This document shows, piece after piece, positions 16,167-25,334 of a stretch of DNA of 64,000 bases. The stretch comes from Flavobacterium tyrosinilyticum (GTDB lineage: Bacteria; Bacteroidota; Bacteroidia; Flavobacteriales; Flavobacteriaceae), in contig NZ_JAMOKG010000002.1 of NCBI RefSeq assembly GCF_023656565.1, forward strand, positions 253,619 to 317,618. Reading direction: 5' to 3'. A program made the translations under genes and the position numbers. Positions within the stretch are counted from its first letter, which is position 1; each line of letters begins with the position of its first letter. The notes under the pieces were generated by a model. That model saw nothing but the letters and a program-made list of their open reading frames with translations, was not told where the DNA came from and made no database searches.

Positions 16167-17033
16167 TTCTAAAGGAATGTATCTTAGAAAAAGCAAAAGA
16201 TCTAAAGTTCTATATGCTTTTTCCATTTCAAAATGCAGTCTTTTTAAAAGCGCTTTATTTTCTTCTTTTGTCTGGTTTAAGACAATTGCTTTTCTAATAA
16301 CTAAATAAGTGGATCGATTTATTTTTTTTGTTCTCGTATTAAGCTTTTTGTAAAACATATTGCCCAAAGAGTTGGCAAGTTCTCTCTTTTTGATTAAAAC
16401 AGAATCAATGAATTCAAAATTGTAATTCCTTGAGGTTCTTATCCAAATGTCTAAATCTTCATAAGACAAATTTTCATCGTAGCCATTTAGCTCTATTAAA
16501 ACTTCTTTTTTAATCATTGAACTAATAGAGCAAATCATGCTGCTTTGGCTTAAAATTGCTTTGTAAATGTCTCCTGAAGCGGGTTTTGTAATTGCTTTTT
16601 TATCATTGTCAACTTTGTAATAATAGTCTAAATGTGTGTTGTCTTCAGAGATAATTTCGGCATTTCCATAAACTATTGCCAAACGTTCCGTTTTAGCGTT
16701 TAAAAAAGTGCTTATCTGTTTTTCGATACAATTTGGAAACAATACATCATCTGCAGCCAGATCAATAATAAAATCACCATTTGATAATTTTAATGCCTTG
16801 TTAAAGGTTTTGGTATTGCCTAAATTGGTTTCGTTAATTATAAGTGCAGTGTGAGGATAATTCTTGTGCCATTCTTTAATTTTCTGTACAGACGAATCAT
16901 TACTGGCATCATCTGCCACTATAATTTCAATATTTTTGTAAGTTTGATTTGTAATAGAAGTCAAAGCCTCTATTACGAATTTTTCGTGGTTATAGCACAA
17001 ACAAATAACAGTTACTAAAGGCAGGTTGTGCAT
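16146..17033 (-). CDS. Glycosyltransferase family 2
   Basis: 295 residues with a GT-A fold in the first two thirds. TVICLCYNHEKFVIEALTSI opens the nucleotide-binding domain, EIIVADDASND carries the first Asp motif, and FIIDLAADDVLFP the metal-binding DxD-equivalent. GYDENLSYEDLDIWIRTSR holds the ED catalytic-base motif. No membrane segment is present. It probably adds one residue to the glycan repeat unit; donor and acceptor cannot be predicted. It is transcribed against the flanking genes, its tail overlapping the SGNH gene. Confidence 0.88.
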   Translation of the reverse strand: MHNLPLVTVICLCYNHEKFVIEALTSITNQTYKNIEIIVADDASNDSSVQKIKEWHKNYPHTALIINETNLGNTKTFNKALKLSNGDFIIDLAADDVLFPNCIEKQISTFLNAKTERLAIVYGNAEIISEDNTHLDYYYKVDNDKKAITKPASGDIYKAILSQSSMICSISSMIKKEVLIELNGYDENLSYEDLDIWIRTSRNYNFEFIDSVLIKKRELANSLGNMFYKKLNTRTKKINRSTYLVIRKAIVLNQTKEENKALLKRLHFEMEKAYRTLDLLLFLRYIPLELKLRFS

Positions 17034-17175
17034 GAAAATTATAGATTTTAAAATTAATTTATAAAATTCAAAAATAAGAATATTATAATGTTTAAGATTG
17101 TAATTTGTATTTTAAAAAAAGACCATATCTTAAAGCCGGTTTTGAGCCTTTTATGATTGTTTAATAAAATTGAGA

Positions 17176-17994
17176 ATGAATATTTTGTTTGAAGAAAAAG
17201 ATGTGGAAATACTAATTTCAACAATGAATAGAGATTCATTGGACTTTTTAGTTCCCATGTTCCCTTCTTGTGATCATTCGAAAATTTCGATATTAGTAAT
17301 CAATCAGGTTCAAAATGAAACAAAACTTAGCTCGAGTAATTCCAATATAAGAGTTATAAATTCATTTGAAAAAGGACTTTCTAAAAGCCGAAATCTAGCG
17401 TTAGAGAATGCGACAGGAAAAATTCTTTTAATTTCGGATGATGATGTGGTGTTTCAGAAAGGATTTATCGCAAAAATAATCGACGCTTACCATAAATATC
17501 CGAATGCTGCAGTAATAAAGTTTAGCGCTTTAAAACCCAATATCAAGCCTTTAAATAAACATGTAGTCTATTCTAAAAGCAGTTTAAGCATTTTTGATAT
17601 TTTGAATACAAGTTCTATCGAAATAACACTAAATAAATTTCATGTTGATTTTGGAAAACATAAATTTGATGAAAATTTTGGATTAGGCGGAATGTTCGAA
17701 ATGGGAGAAGAAGCTATTTTTTTATCCGATTTGAAAAAAGAAGGCAAGCAACTTGTTTTTGAACCTGAAATAATTGTTGAACATAATACATCGACTTCGT
17801 CAGACAAAATAGATGTTTTAGAAAAATACTTTATTAGCGGGGCATTGTTTACTAGAATTTTTAGAAAAAAATATATCTTTTGGATTTTCATAAAGATCTT
17901 TTTTGATTTAAAGCAGAAGAAAATAAAAATGAATAATCTGAAAGCGATTTTTAGCAGTGCCATAAAAGGTCATAAAATGTTTCAGAAAATATAA
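17176..17994 (+). CDS. Glycosyltransferase family 2-like
   Basis: 272 residues from the ATG at 17176; a TTG two codons upstream is less likely. The N-terminal half has the GT-A pattern (EILISTMNRDSLDFL, then KGLSKSRNLALENATGKILLISDDDVVF with the DDD metal site). GMFEMGEEAIFLSDLKKEG provides the acidic base motif, like the galactosyltransferase-type C-terminal region. It precedes the FdtA-like gene by 9 bp, so the two are probably cotranscribed and serve the same glycan. Confidence 0.8.
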   Translation: MNILFEEKDVEILISTMNRDSLDFLVPMFPSCDHSKISILVINQVQNETKLSSSNSNIRVINSFEKGLSKSRNLALENATGKILLISDDDVVFQKGFIAKIIDAYHKYPNAAVIKFSALKPNIKPLNKHVVYSKSSLSIFDILNTSSIEITLNKFHVDFGKHKFDENFGLGGMFEMGEEAIFLSDLKKEGKQLVFEPEIIVEHNTSTSSDKIDVLEKYFISGALFTRIFRKKYIFWIFIKIFFDLKQKKIKMNNLKAIFSSAIKGHKMFQKI

Positions 17995-18003
17995 GTATAC
18001 TAA

Positions 18004-18408
18004 ATGAATGATAAAATACAAATAATAGCTATTCCTAAAATAGAAGAGAGAAGAGGTAATCTTTCTGTAATTGAGAATACTACTGTTCCGTTCGATATTA
18101 AAAGGGTTTATTATCTGTATGATGTGCCAGCCGGAGCCGAACGAGGAGGGCATGCGCATAAAAATCTGCGACAGTTTCTAGTGGCTTTAAGTGGTAGTTT
18201 TGATGTGGTTTTGAAAGATGGAAAAAAGGAACAGATTATTACCTTAAACAAACCTTATGAAGGATTATTAATTAATGCAGGAATTTGGAGAGAATTGCAG
18301 AATTTTTCTTCTGGTTCGGTTTGTCTTGTAATTGCTTCAGAAGTTTATATAGAAGAGGATTACATCAGAGAGTTTGATGAATTTATTGCCTATTCTAATC
18401 GTAAATAG
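18004..18408 (+). CDS. fdtA: FdtA/WxcM-type dTDP-4-keto-6-deoxyhexose 3,4-ketoisomerase
   Basis: 134 residues, a single cupin domain of the WxcM/FdtA/QdtA family. It should turn dTDP-4-keto-6-deoxyglucose into a 3-keto isomer, the substrate of the FdtB-like aminotransferase at 11403. Family features are RRGNLSVIEN near the N-terminus, VPAGAERGGHAHKNLRQF with the paired active-site histidines, and GIWRELQNFSSGSVCLVIASEVYIEEDYIR. The sequence does not separate FdtA (galacto product) from QdtA (gluco product). The 3' end overlaps the convergent GT2 gene by 14 bp. Confidence 0.88.
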   Translation: MNDKIQIIAIPKIEERRGNLSVIENTTVPFDIKRVYYLYDVPAGAERGGHAHKNLRQFLVALSGSFDVVLKDGKKEQIITLNKPYEGLLINAGIWRELQNFSSGSVCLVIASEVYIEEDYIREFDEFIAYSNRK

Positions 18409-19330
18409 AAAAGTCAATTCCGTTTTGTTTTAGTTTTCTTTTTAATTTTAAAAGAGATCGTAAAATGAAAGGAGGAACTTTTAATAAAATCCTAACATTC
18501 AACGGGATATTTTCTTGGTCAACATCTTGAAAATAAAAGTTTTTTTGAGTTTTATTGCCAGAAATATAATAGTGTAATCCGTATTCAATTCGATATAGAT
18601 CTAGAAACTTTTTAAGGGACGGATTGTCTTTTTCGAAGATTTTGAATTGTTCGAAATTCATCAAAACCTTAGAGTTTATTTTGTTCTTAGCTAAACTATT
18701 CTCAATATTAAAATTATAGACAGATGTTGTCTTGTTTGTTAAGGCAACAGGATATTTTATTCCTATTTTAGTCCATAATTCTAGATCTTGACCATTTGTA
18801 ACTTCTGGCGTAAATCCTCCAATATTTTCTAATATTTCTCGCGGAATAGCTAAAGAAGAAGTCCAAGTAATTCTAAATGGTTTGTTTGAAAGAAAATAAT
18901 CTTTCACGATTCCTCTAAAAGAATTATCTATTGCATCATAATAAGGAATTTGAAAGCAGTTTTTAGAAATTCTTATTTTATGGCGTGAGCAATATAGGCC
19001 GCAATTTGGATAATCATGATACAAATCTGACAACTCTTGTAGATGATTTGGGAGCCAAAAATCATCTGCATCCATAAACGCAATGAGTTTTCCTTTCGAT
19101 TTTTCTATTCCAAAATTTCGGGCAGCAGAAACACCTTGATTTTTTTGATTAAAGATTTGAATTTTCTCATCATTAAACCTGAGTACAATAGCTTCGCTTT
19201 CGTCAGTAGATCCATCATTCACTACAATGATTTCATAATCCGCAAAAGTCTGATCGAGAATACTTTTTATAGTATTTTCAATATAATCAGCTTTATTGTA
19301 TAACGGAATAACAACCGAAAAAAAGACCAT
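18395..19330 (-). CDS. Glycosyltransferase family 2
   Basis: 311 residues with a canonical GT2 N-terminus: FFSVVIPLYNKADYIENTI, EIIVVNDGSTDES and a Gly-rich link to LIAFMDADDFWLP, the DxD metal site. NGQDLELWTKIGIKYP holds the base motif, and a basic tail of about 80 residues follows. It starts 6 bp after the stop of the next GT2 gene, in an operon with that gene and ftsE. Donor and acceptor are unknown. Confidence 0.9.
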   Translation of the reverse strand: MVFFSVVIPLYNKADYIENTIKSILDQTFADYEIIVVNDGSTDESEAIVLRFNDEKIQIFNQKNQGVSAARNFGIEKSKGKLIAFMDADDFWLPNHLQELSDLYHDYPNCGLYCSRHKIRISKNCFQIPYYDAIDNSFRGIVKDYFLSNKPFRITWTSSLAIPREILENIGGFTPEVTNGQDLELWTKIGIKYPVALTNKTTSVYNFNIENSLAKNKINSKVLMNFEQFKIFEKDNPSLKKFLDLYRIEYGLHYYISGNKTQKNFYFQDVDQENIPLNVRILLKVPPFILRSLLKLKRKLKQNGIDFSIYD

Positions 19331-19336
19331 AATTGA

Positions 19337-20221
19337 TTATTTTTTTATAATGCAATAATAACCCAATCTATAAATATCAAAAAGAAAAAGCGAAGGTTTT
19401 GCGCTTAATAACTGTTTTTTAAGTAAAGGTTTAAAAATCCTAAAGCCAAAAGCGGTTAAAGAGATAAGATGATATTTTTTAATGAGTTGAAAATAATGTG
19501 CCAGTTTTACGTAGTCCGGAGAAATTAAATTCGAATCGATTAAATTTTTTAAACCTAAAACAGCTTCTTCAGATTTTTGCAAAAATGTTTTACTGTCTTC
19601 TAAACCAAGATGAAAAACGGGATTGTCAATATGAAGAACCTCAATTTGATTTTGTTTTAGCTCAAATGAAAACAAGGTATCTTCGTGTCTTAAATTTGGA
19701 ATATTTTCGTTAAATCTAACTTTAGAAAAAGTGTTCTTTTTGATGAGAAAGTTTAAAGTCAAAAATGAAAGATATGGATTTTTTATCCGTTGGGAAACTG
19801 ATAAAGCTTCTCTTTCCTTTCCATAAATCCATCTTAAAAGTTCCTTTTTTGCAGGTTTAGAACTTTCATACAAAATTCCTCCATAAACTATTTTTTCAGT
19901 ATTGCTAATCTGAGAAATATAAACAGAAAGAAAATCTGCATGGGCAGGAAAAGTATCGGCATCTAGAAAAAGTAAATTTTCATAAATTGCTTTTTGAGCC
20001 AATAAATTCCTAATAGCGCTTCGTCCGATATTTTTTTCTAAAATAGAATAAGAGGCGTTTTCAAATAGATTAATTCTTTCATTTTCAATTACAAACTTTT
20101 GAGAAGCATCATCTAAAAAAATAATCTCAAAAGTAATTCCACTAGAATTGCACTGCTTTACGAGTTCGCTAGCAAGCGGTAAAACATTGTAATTATAAAC
20201 CGGAATTAAAATGGAAAGCAT
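19337..20221 (-). CDS. Glycosyltransferase family 2
   Basis: 294 residues. LSILIPVYNYNVLPLASEL, FEIIFLDDASQ and NLLFLDADTFPAHADFL give the GT-A nucleotide and metal (DAD) motifs; PNLRHEDTLFSFELKQ is the likely base region. Its ATG overlaps the ftsE stop by one base (TAATG), so translation is probably coupled to a cell-division gene. A short C-terminal hydrophobic patch may associate with the membrane. The substrate is unknown. Confidence 0.85.
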   Translation of the reverse strand: MLSILIPVYNYNVLPLASELVKQCNSSGITFEIIFLDDASQKFVIENERINLFENASYSILEKNIGRSAIRNLLAQKAIYENLLFLDADTFPAHADFLSVYISQISNTEKIVYGGILYESSKPAKKELLRWIYGKEREALSVSQRIKNPYLSFLTLNFLIKKNTFSKVRFNENIPNLRHEDTLFSFELKQNQIEVLHIDNPVFHLGLEDSKTFLQKSEEAVLGLKNLIDSNLISPDYVKLAHYFQLIKKYHLISLTAFGFRIFKPLLKKQLLSAKPSLFLFDIYRLGYYCIIKK

Positions 20222-20904
20222 TATACGCTTCTTTGTACCACTTCGAAGATTCTTTCATCTTCGCATTTTAGGGTTTTAGATGGGAATTTCATCAATAAAG
20301 CATAATCATGAGTGGCCATAATGATGGTTTTGCCTGCAGCATTAATTGCTTTTAAAACTTCTAAAACTTCAGAACTAGTCTGAGGGTCAAGGTTTCCTGT
20401 TGGTTCATCGGCCAAGATAAATTCTGGATCGTTTAAAAGTGCTCTTGCAATCGCAACACGCTGCTGTTCTCCTCCAGAAAGCTGATGAGGCATTTTGTTT
20501 ACAAAATCTTTCATGCCAACTTTATCCAAAACTTCGTCAATTTTGTGTTGCATGGCTTCTTTTTCGACCCATCCTGTAGCTCTTAAAACAAAAAGCATAT
20601 TGTCTTTTATGGAACGGTCTGGAAGTAGTTTAAAGTCTTGAAATACAATTCCGATTTTACGTCTTAAATACGGAATGTCGTTTTCTTTTAATGTTGCCAA
20701 ATCAAATTCAACAATATGTCCTTCGCCTTCAATTAACGGTAAATCAGCATATAAAGTTTTTAGAAAACTACTTTTTCCAGAACCAGTTTTTCCGATAATG
20801 TAAATAAACTCACCATGATTAACGTCTAGGTTAATATGAGATATAATTTTTCTTCCTTCTTGATATATAGTGACTTCTTTAAGAGATAGTACGGTTTGTG
20901 ACAT
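20221..20904 (-). CDS. ftsE: Cell-division ABC ATPase FtsE
   Basis: 227 residues, a single ABC ATPase domain: Walker [11 protein letters not shown]-loop FQDFKLL, signature [16 protein letters not shown], Walker [13 protein letters not shown], switch His in MATHDYALL. The FtsE-type sequence and length support the name; FtsE partners FtsX to control septal peptidoglycan hydrolases. ftsX is not adjacent, which is common in Flavobacteriia. The gene heads a minus-strand operon with two glycosyltransferases. Confidence 0.88.
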   Translation of the reverse strand: MSQTVLSLKEVTIYQEGRKIISHINLDVNHGEFIYIIGKTGSGKSSFLKTLYADLPLIEGEGHIVEFDLATLKENDIPYLRRKIGIVFQDFKLLPDRSIKDNMLFVLRATGWVEKEAMQHKIDEVLDKVGMKDFVNKMPHQLSGGEQQRVAIARALLNDPEFILADEPTGNLDPQTSSEVLEVLKAINAAGKTIIMATHDYALLMKFPSKTLKCEDERIFEVVQRSV

Positions 20905-21213
20905 AATAAATTGGTTTGAATGGTAAAAGTAATAAGATAACGGTTGTATTCAAAATAAATTTCGCTGAATTCTGAATAAAATTGCTATAGAAGTGCATTT
21001 TAACAGCATCTTCATAAAGGTTCCTGCTTATAATAACTTAAGAGGGCTTATATGGTTTAAAATTATTTGTTTAAGAAAGTTTGAGAACCAATAATTTGAA
21101 GTTTTACAAAGCGTAAAATAGCAACAGTTTCATAATTTGTTCATAATAAAACCTCAAAACGTTTCGTTATAACCCTTATAAAATGATACATTTGAATACT
21201 AAATATTATTAAA
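20905..21213. other. 309-bp divergent intergenic region between ftsE and the TPR gene
   Basis: Contains only AT-rich sequence and the promoter elements noted at 21187. No RNA gene, ladder or long palindrome is recognisable. Confidence 0.6.
21187..21194 (+). promoter_or_regulatory. Candidate -7 element TACATTTG of the TPR gene
   Basis: Matches the Bacteroidota housekeeping -7 consensus TAnnTTTG, 26 bp upstream of the ATG. A weak -33 candidate (TTTC at 21162) lies 21 bp upstream of it. Confidence 0.5.
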
Positions 21214-24200
21214 ATGCGTAAACTTTCCAGGTTCTTTTTATTCCAAATTTTCCTTGCTTCGACTATAGCTTCGGCACAAAAATCGGCGATTTATACGTAT
21301 GAGTTAAAGGATTTTGACAAAGCACTGGCTTTATATAACGACAAACAATATGCTTCGGCACAGTTGATTTTTGAAAAAGTAAAAAACAATACTACAAATG
21401 AAGAAGTGCAGTCTGACTGTGCTTACTATATTGCAAATTCTGCCATAAGAACCAATAAAGCAAATGCCGATGCTCTGGTAGAACAATTTGTGAATGATTA
21501 TCCAACAAGCACTAAACAAAATCAGGCTTATATCGATGCCGCGCAATTTTTCTTCGAACAAGGAAATTATCCAAAAGCTTTGCAATGGTTTGATAAAGTA
21601 GACGAAAGCTACATGAGTAAAACAGAATCGGATAAGTTTAACTTCATGAAAGGTTACAGCTATTTTAATGCTAAAAAGAAAAAAGAAGCGACTAACTATT
21701 TTAATAAAGTGGTAAATTCTAAAGAATATGGTTCTCAAGCCAAATATTATTTAGGATTTATGGCTTATGAGGGTGACGATTACAAAGAAGCAACGAAGTA
21801 TTTTGATGAGGTTTCGGGTGAAGAAAAATACAAAGAAAAGCTTTCTTATTATCAAGCTGATATGAATTTCAAGTTAGGAAATTTCCAAAAAGCGATTGAT
21901 TTAGGATTGGTAGCCATGAACAAATCGAACGATATTGAAAAATCGGAACTGAATAAAATCATTGGAGAAAGTTATTTCAACTTGAAGCAATACGGAAAAG
22001 CAATTCCGTATTTAGAACAATATGCCGGTAAAAAAGGAAAATGGAACAATACCGATTTCTATCAATTAGGTTATGCGTATTACGAACAAAAAGAGTACGA
22101 AAAAGCAATTTCTCAGTTCAATAAAATTATTGAAGGAAAAGATTTTGTGGCTCAGAATGCCTATTATCATTTAGGTTTAAGCTATTTAAATACAGGTAAA
22201 AAGCAAGAAGCTTTAAACGCTTTTAAGAATGCTTCTGAAATGGATTTTAATGCTCAAATTCAAGAAGATGCTGCTTTAAATTATGCTAAATTGAGTTATG
22301 ATATCGGAAACGCTTACCAAGCTGTTCCAGGCATTTTGTTGGATTTCCTTAAAAAATATCCAAATAATTCAAGCCGTGCAGAAGTAGAAAAACTTTTGGT
22401 TGATTCTTATATTTCTTCTAAAAACTACAAAGAAGCTTTGGCTTTATTAGAAAAAAATAGAACTGCAGAAAACAAAGCGGCTTACCAAAAAGTGCTTTTT
22501 TATCGCGGACTAGAATTGTATAATGAATCTAATTATCAAGAAGCAGGTAAAATGTTCAAAAGCGCGATCAGCGAGCAAAAAACTCCTGAATTTACGGCAC
22601 GTGCCACTTTCTGGAAAGCGGAAACTGAATATTTGAATGATGATATGCAAAACGCTCTTCTGACTTACAAACAGTTTGCAGGAATGGCTGCGGCAAAATC
22701 TACAGATGAATATAAAAATATCAACTATAACATTGGTTACACGTATTTTAAATTGAAAGAATACGATCAGGCAGCAAATTCTTTTCAAACTCAAATTGAT
22801 AATGCTCCTTCAGATAAAGTTCGTTTAAACGATTCTTATTTGCGTTTGGGAGATTGTCGTTTTGTAACCTCAAAATATAGTGCGGCAAATGAAGCTTATG
22901 CAAAAGCAATTGCAGCAAAAGGCGTAGATGCAGATTATGCTCAATTCCAAAAAGCACTTTCTTACGGATTTATGTCAAATAATGCTAAGAAAATTGAGGA
23001 ACTGAATAATTTTCTTCAGATGTACAAAAAGTCATCTTATCGTGATGATGCTTTATTTGAGTTAGGAAATACCTATGTAGCAGAAAAGAAAAACGATCAG
23101 GCAATAAAAACTTATGATCAATTGATCTCTGAATTTAAAGATGGATCATTTACTTCGAAAGCAATTTTAAAACAAGGTTTGATTTATTATAATTCAGATC
23201 GTGATCAACTGGCTTTGACGAAATTTAAAAAAGTAGCTGCTGAATTCCCGAAAACACCAGAAGCTTTAGAAGCAGTTGCAACAGCAAGATTGATTTATGT
23301 GGATTCAGGAAAAGTTGATGAATATGCGACTTGGGTTCGTACATTAGACTTCGTAGCCGTTACAGATGCAGAATTGGATAACGATACTTACGATGCGGCT
23401 TTCAAACAATACAACCAAAACAATTCTAAGCAAGCTATTACTGGTTTTGCAGGTTATGTTTCTAAATTTCCAAACGGATTGCATGCATTGGAAGCTAATT
23501 TCTATTTAGGACAGCTTACTTATGCAGAAGGTTCTGAAACAAAATCTGTTGCAAATTATCAGTTTGTAATCGATCAGCCTAGAAACGAGTTTACAGAACA
23601 AGCTTTAAACAGATTGGCTCAGATTTATTTGAAAGCAAAAGATTGCGATAAGGCAATTCCAGTTCTAACAAGATTAGAAAGCGAAGCCGATTATCCTCAG
23701 AATAAAACTTTTGCTCAAGCGAACTTGATGAAGTGTTATTATGATAAAAAAGATTATGACCATTCTGTAGTTGCGGCTGAGAAAGTATTAGAAAATCCTA
23801 AATCAGACGCTGGCGTAAAAGCAGATGCTCAGATTATTGTAGCGCGTGCAGCAATGCAGACAGGAAATGAAGATAAAGCGAAAACGGCTTACGCTAAACT
23901 TTCAGCTTCATCAAAAGGAGAATTGGCTGCAGAAGCTTTGTATTATGATGCGTATTTTAAAACAAAAGAAGGGAAATATGACGCTTCTAATGTTGCTGTT
24001 CAAAAATTAGCAAAGAGCTATTCTGCCTATAAATATTATGGAGCAAAAGGTTTGGTTTTAATGGCAAAAAATTTCTACGGATTAAAAGACAGTTATCAAG
24101 CGACATATATTTTAGATAATGTAATCAACAATTTTACAGATTATCCAGATGTTGTTGAAGAAGCTAAAAAAGAATTAGCAGCAATTAAATCGGAAGAGTC

Positions 24201-24228
24201 TAAAACAAATTCGTCGATTAATAAATAA
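21214..24228 (+). CDS. Large secreted tetratricopeptide-repeat protein
   Basis: 1004 residues with a Sec signal peptide (1-21, ending TIASAQ). The rest is made of about two dozen TPR or Sel1/YbgF-like helical hairpins; recurring phrases include ALWYFDKV, AIPYLEQYAGK, QLGYAYYEQKEYEKAI and YHLGLSYLNTGKKQEALNAF. It should be a periplasmic or outer-membrane scaffold. Two genes downstream on the same strand lies an outer-membrane barrel protein that may be its partner, with a PhzF-family enzyme between them. Function is not otherwise known. Confidence 0.85.
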   Translation: MRKLSRFFLFQIFLASTIASAQKSAIYTYELKDFDKALALYNDKQYASAQLIFEKVKNNTTNEEVQSDCAYYIANSAIRTNKANADALVEQFVNDYPTSTKQNQAYIDAAQFFFEQGNYPKALQWFDKVDESYMSKTESDKFNFMKGYSYFNAKKKKEATNYFNKVVNSKEYGSQAKYYLGFMAYEGDDYKEATKYFDEVSGEEKYKEKLSYYQADMNFKLGNFQKAIDLGLVAMNKSNDIEKSELNKIIGESYFNLKQYGKAIPYLEQYAGKKGKWNNTDFYQLGYAYYEQKEYEKAISQFNKIIEGKDFVAQNAYYHLGLSYLNTGKKQEALNAFKNASEMDFNAQIQEDAALNYAKLSYDIGNAYQAVPGILLDFLKKYPNNSSRAEVEKLLVDSYISSKNYKEALALLEKNRTAENKAAYQKVLFYRGLELYNESNYQEAGKMFKSAISEQKTPEFTARATFWKAETEYLNDDMQNALLTYKQFAGMAAAKSTDEYKNINYNIGYTYFKLKEYDQAANSFQTQIDNAPSDKVRLNDSYLRLGDCRFVTSKYSAANEAYAKAIAAKGVDADYAQFQKALSYGFMSNNAKKIEELNNFLQMYKKSSYRDDALFELGNTYVAEKKNDQAIKTYDQLISEFKDGSFTSKAILKQGLIYYNSDRDQLALTKFKKVAAEFPKTPEALEAVATARLIYVDSGKVDEYATWVRTLDFVAVTDAELDNDTYDAAFKQYNQNNSKQAITGFAGYVSKFPNGLHALEANFYLGQLTYAEGSETKSVANYQFVIDQPRNEFTEQALNRLAQIYLKAKDCDKAIPVLTRLESEADYPQNKTFAQANLMKCYYDKKDYDHSVVAAEKVLENPKSDAGVKADAQIIVARAAMQTGNEDKAKTAYAKLSASSKGELAAEALYYDAYFKTKEGKYDASNVAVQKLAKSYSAYKYYGAKGLVLMAKNFYGLKDSYQATYILDNVINNFTDYPDVVEEAKKELAAIKSEESKTNSSINK

Positions 24229-24235
24229 GAATACA

Positions 24236-24318
24236 AGAGTATAGAATAAAGAAAATAGAAAAAAGATTTAAAGCAAAGAGAAGAAAATCTATTCTCTATT
24301 TTCTTTATTCTATTCTCT
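24236..24318 (+). repeat. Period-7 inverted ladder, 30-bp arms
   Basis: Arms 24236-24265 and 24289-24318 are reverse complements at about 26 of 30 positions. Both are built from 7-bp words such as GAATAAA and TATTCTC. The transcript would form a long hairpin just before the PhzF-family start. A relative sits after that gene. Confidence 0.8.
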
Positions 24319-24332
24319 AAAAAAATAAAACA

Positions 24333-25196
24333 ATGAGTTTACCTTTTTACATAGTTGATGTTTTTGCTGATAAAAAATACGCTGGAAATCAGTTGGCGGT
24401 TTTTATGGATGCAGAAAATTTAAGTACAGCACAAATGCAGCAGATGGCTCGTGAGATTAATTTTGCGGAAAGCACATTTGTAACCAAACTAGATAGAGAA
24501 AATAATAAAGCAGAAATTAGAATATTTACTCCTGCGCACGAAATGCAGTTTGCGGGACATCCGATCATTGGAACTTCTTGGGTTCTGATGAATAAGATCT
24601 TTGAAAATTCGCCTAACGAAATAAAATTAGAGGTTCCGATTGGGCCAATTGCAATTTCTAAATCAGATGATTTGATCTGGTTGAAAGCGGCGCAGCCAAA
24701 GTTTTGGGATACTTTTTCTAAAGTAGATTTTACCTTTTTCAGTAATCTGCAAGTGAGTGATTTCGAAAATCAATTTCCAATTCAGGAAGTTACAACCGGA
24801 AGCGCTTTTGTTATGGTTGGATTAAGCAGTAAAAGAGCTCTTGAAAATTTGGTTCTGGATAAAGATAAAGCTGATGAATGGATGAAACAACATTGCAAAA
24901 CAGATCATAGAGGTTTATACTTTTATTATTTAGAAGGAGAAAAACTGTTTAGCCGAATGTTGTGTGTAGAGCATAATCAATTGGTAGAAGATGCTGCGAC
25001 AGGAAGTGCCAGTACTTGTTTACAGGCTTTTTTATTAAAATATCATAAACCTGAATTGGAATTGACTAATCATCAAGGAGATTACATAGGCCGCCCATCT
25101 GAAATTTATTTTAACGGAAAACTAAGTGGAGATTTGTTTGATATTAGAATAGGAGGTAAAGCTCAGTTTGTGGCTAAAGGTGATTGGGAAGCTTAA
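24333..25196 (+). CDS. PhzF-family isomerase
   Basis: 287 residues, a full-length PhzF-like protein of two diaminopimelate-epimerase-like halves. The proposed catalytic Glu is E46 in EINFAESTFV, and VEDAATGSASTC is the family's second-half signature. PhzF itself acts in phenazine synthesis, but most homologues are stand-alone enzymes of unknown substrate, and no other phenazine gene is present. It lies between hairpin ladders of one family, so it is likely its own transcription unit or read through from the TPR gene. Confidence 0.88.
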   Translation: MSLPFYIVDVFADKKYAGNQLAVFMDAENLSTAQMQQMAREINFAESTFVTKLDRENNKAEIRIFTPAHEMQFAGHPIIGTSWVLMNKIFENSPNEIKLEVPIGPIAISKSDDLIWLKAAQPKFWDTFSKVDFTFFSNLQVSDFENQFPIQEVTTGSAFVMVGLSSKRALENLVLDKDKADEWMKQHCKTDHRGLYFYYLEGEKLFSRMLCVEHNQLVEDAATGSASTCLQAFLLKYHKPELELTNHQGDYIGRPSEIYFNGKLSGDLFDIRIGGKAQFVAKGDWEA

Positions 25197-25198
25197 GT

Positions 25199-25322
25199 GA
25201 GAATATAGAAAATAGAACAAAGAAAAAGATTTTAGAATATAGAAAGAGAACAAAGGGTTTTTAGTGTAAGAAATAAGAAATAGCATAAGTCTATTTTCTA
25301 TACTCTTTTCTCTATACTCTTA
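25199..25322 (+). repeat. Period-7 inverted ladder after the PhzF gene
   Basis: The left part repeats words such as GAATATA and GAAAATA; the right part (about 25292-25322) repeats TATTTTC and TATACTC. The two are largely reverse complementary. Same word family as the ladder at 24236-24318. Confidence 0.7.
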
Positions 25323-25334
25323 AAAAGAAGAAAT

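Noticed and set aside
24333..25196. Phenazine biosynthesis locus
   Set aside because: Only a PhzF-family gene is present; no other phz gene is near, and most PhzF homologues do not make phenazines.
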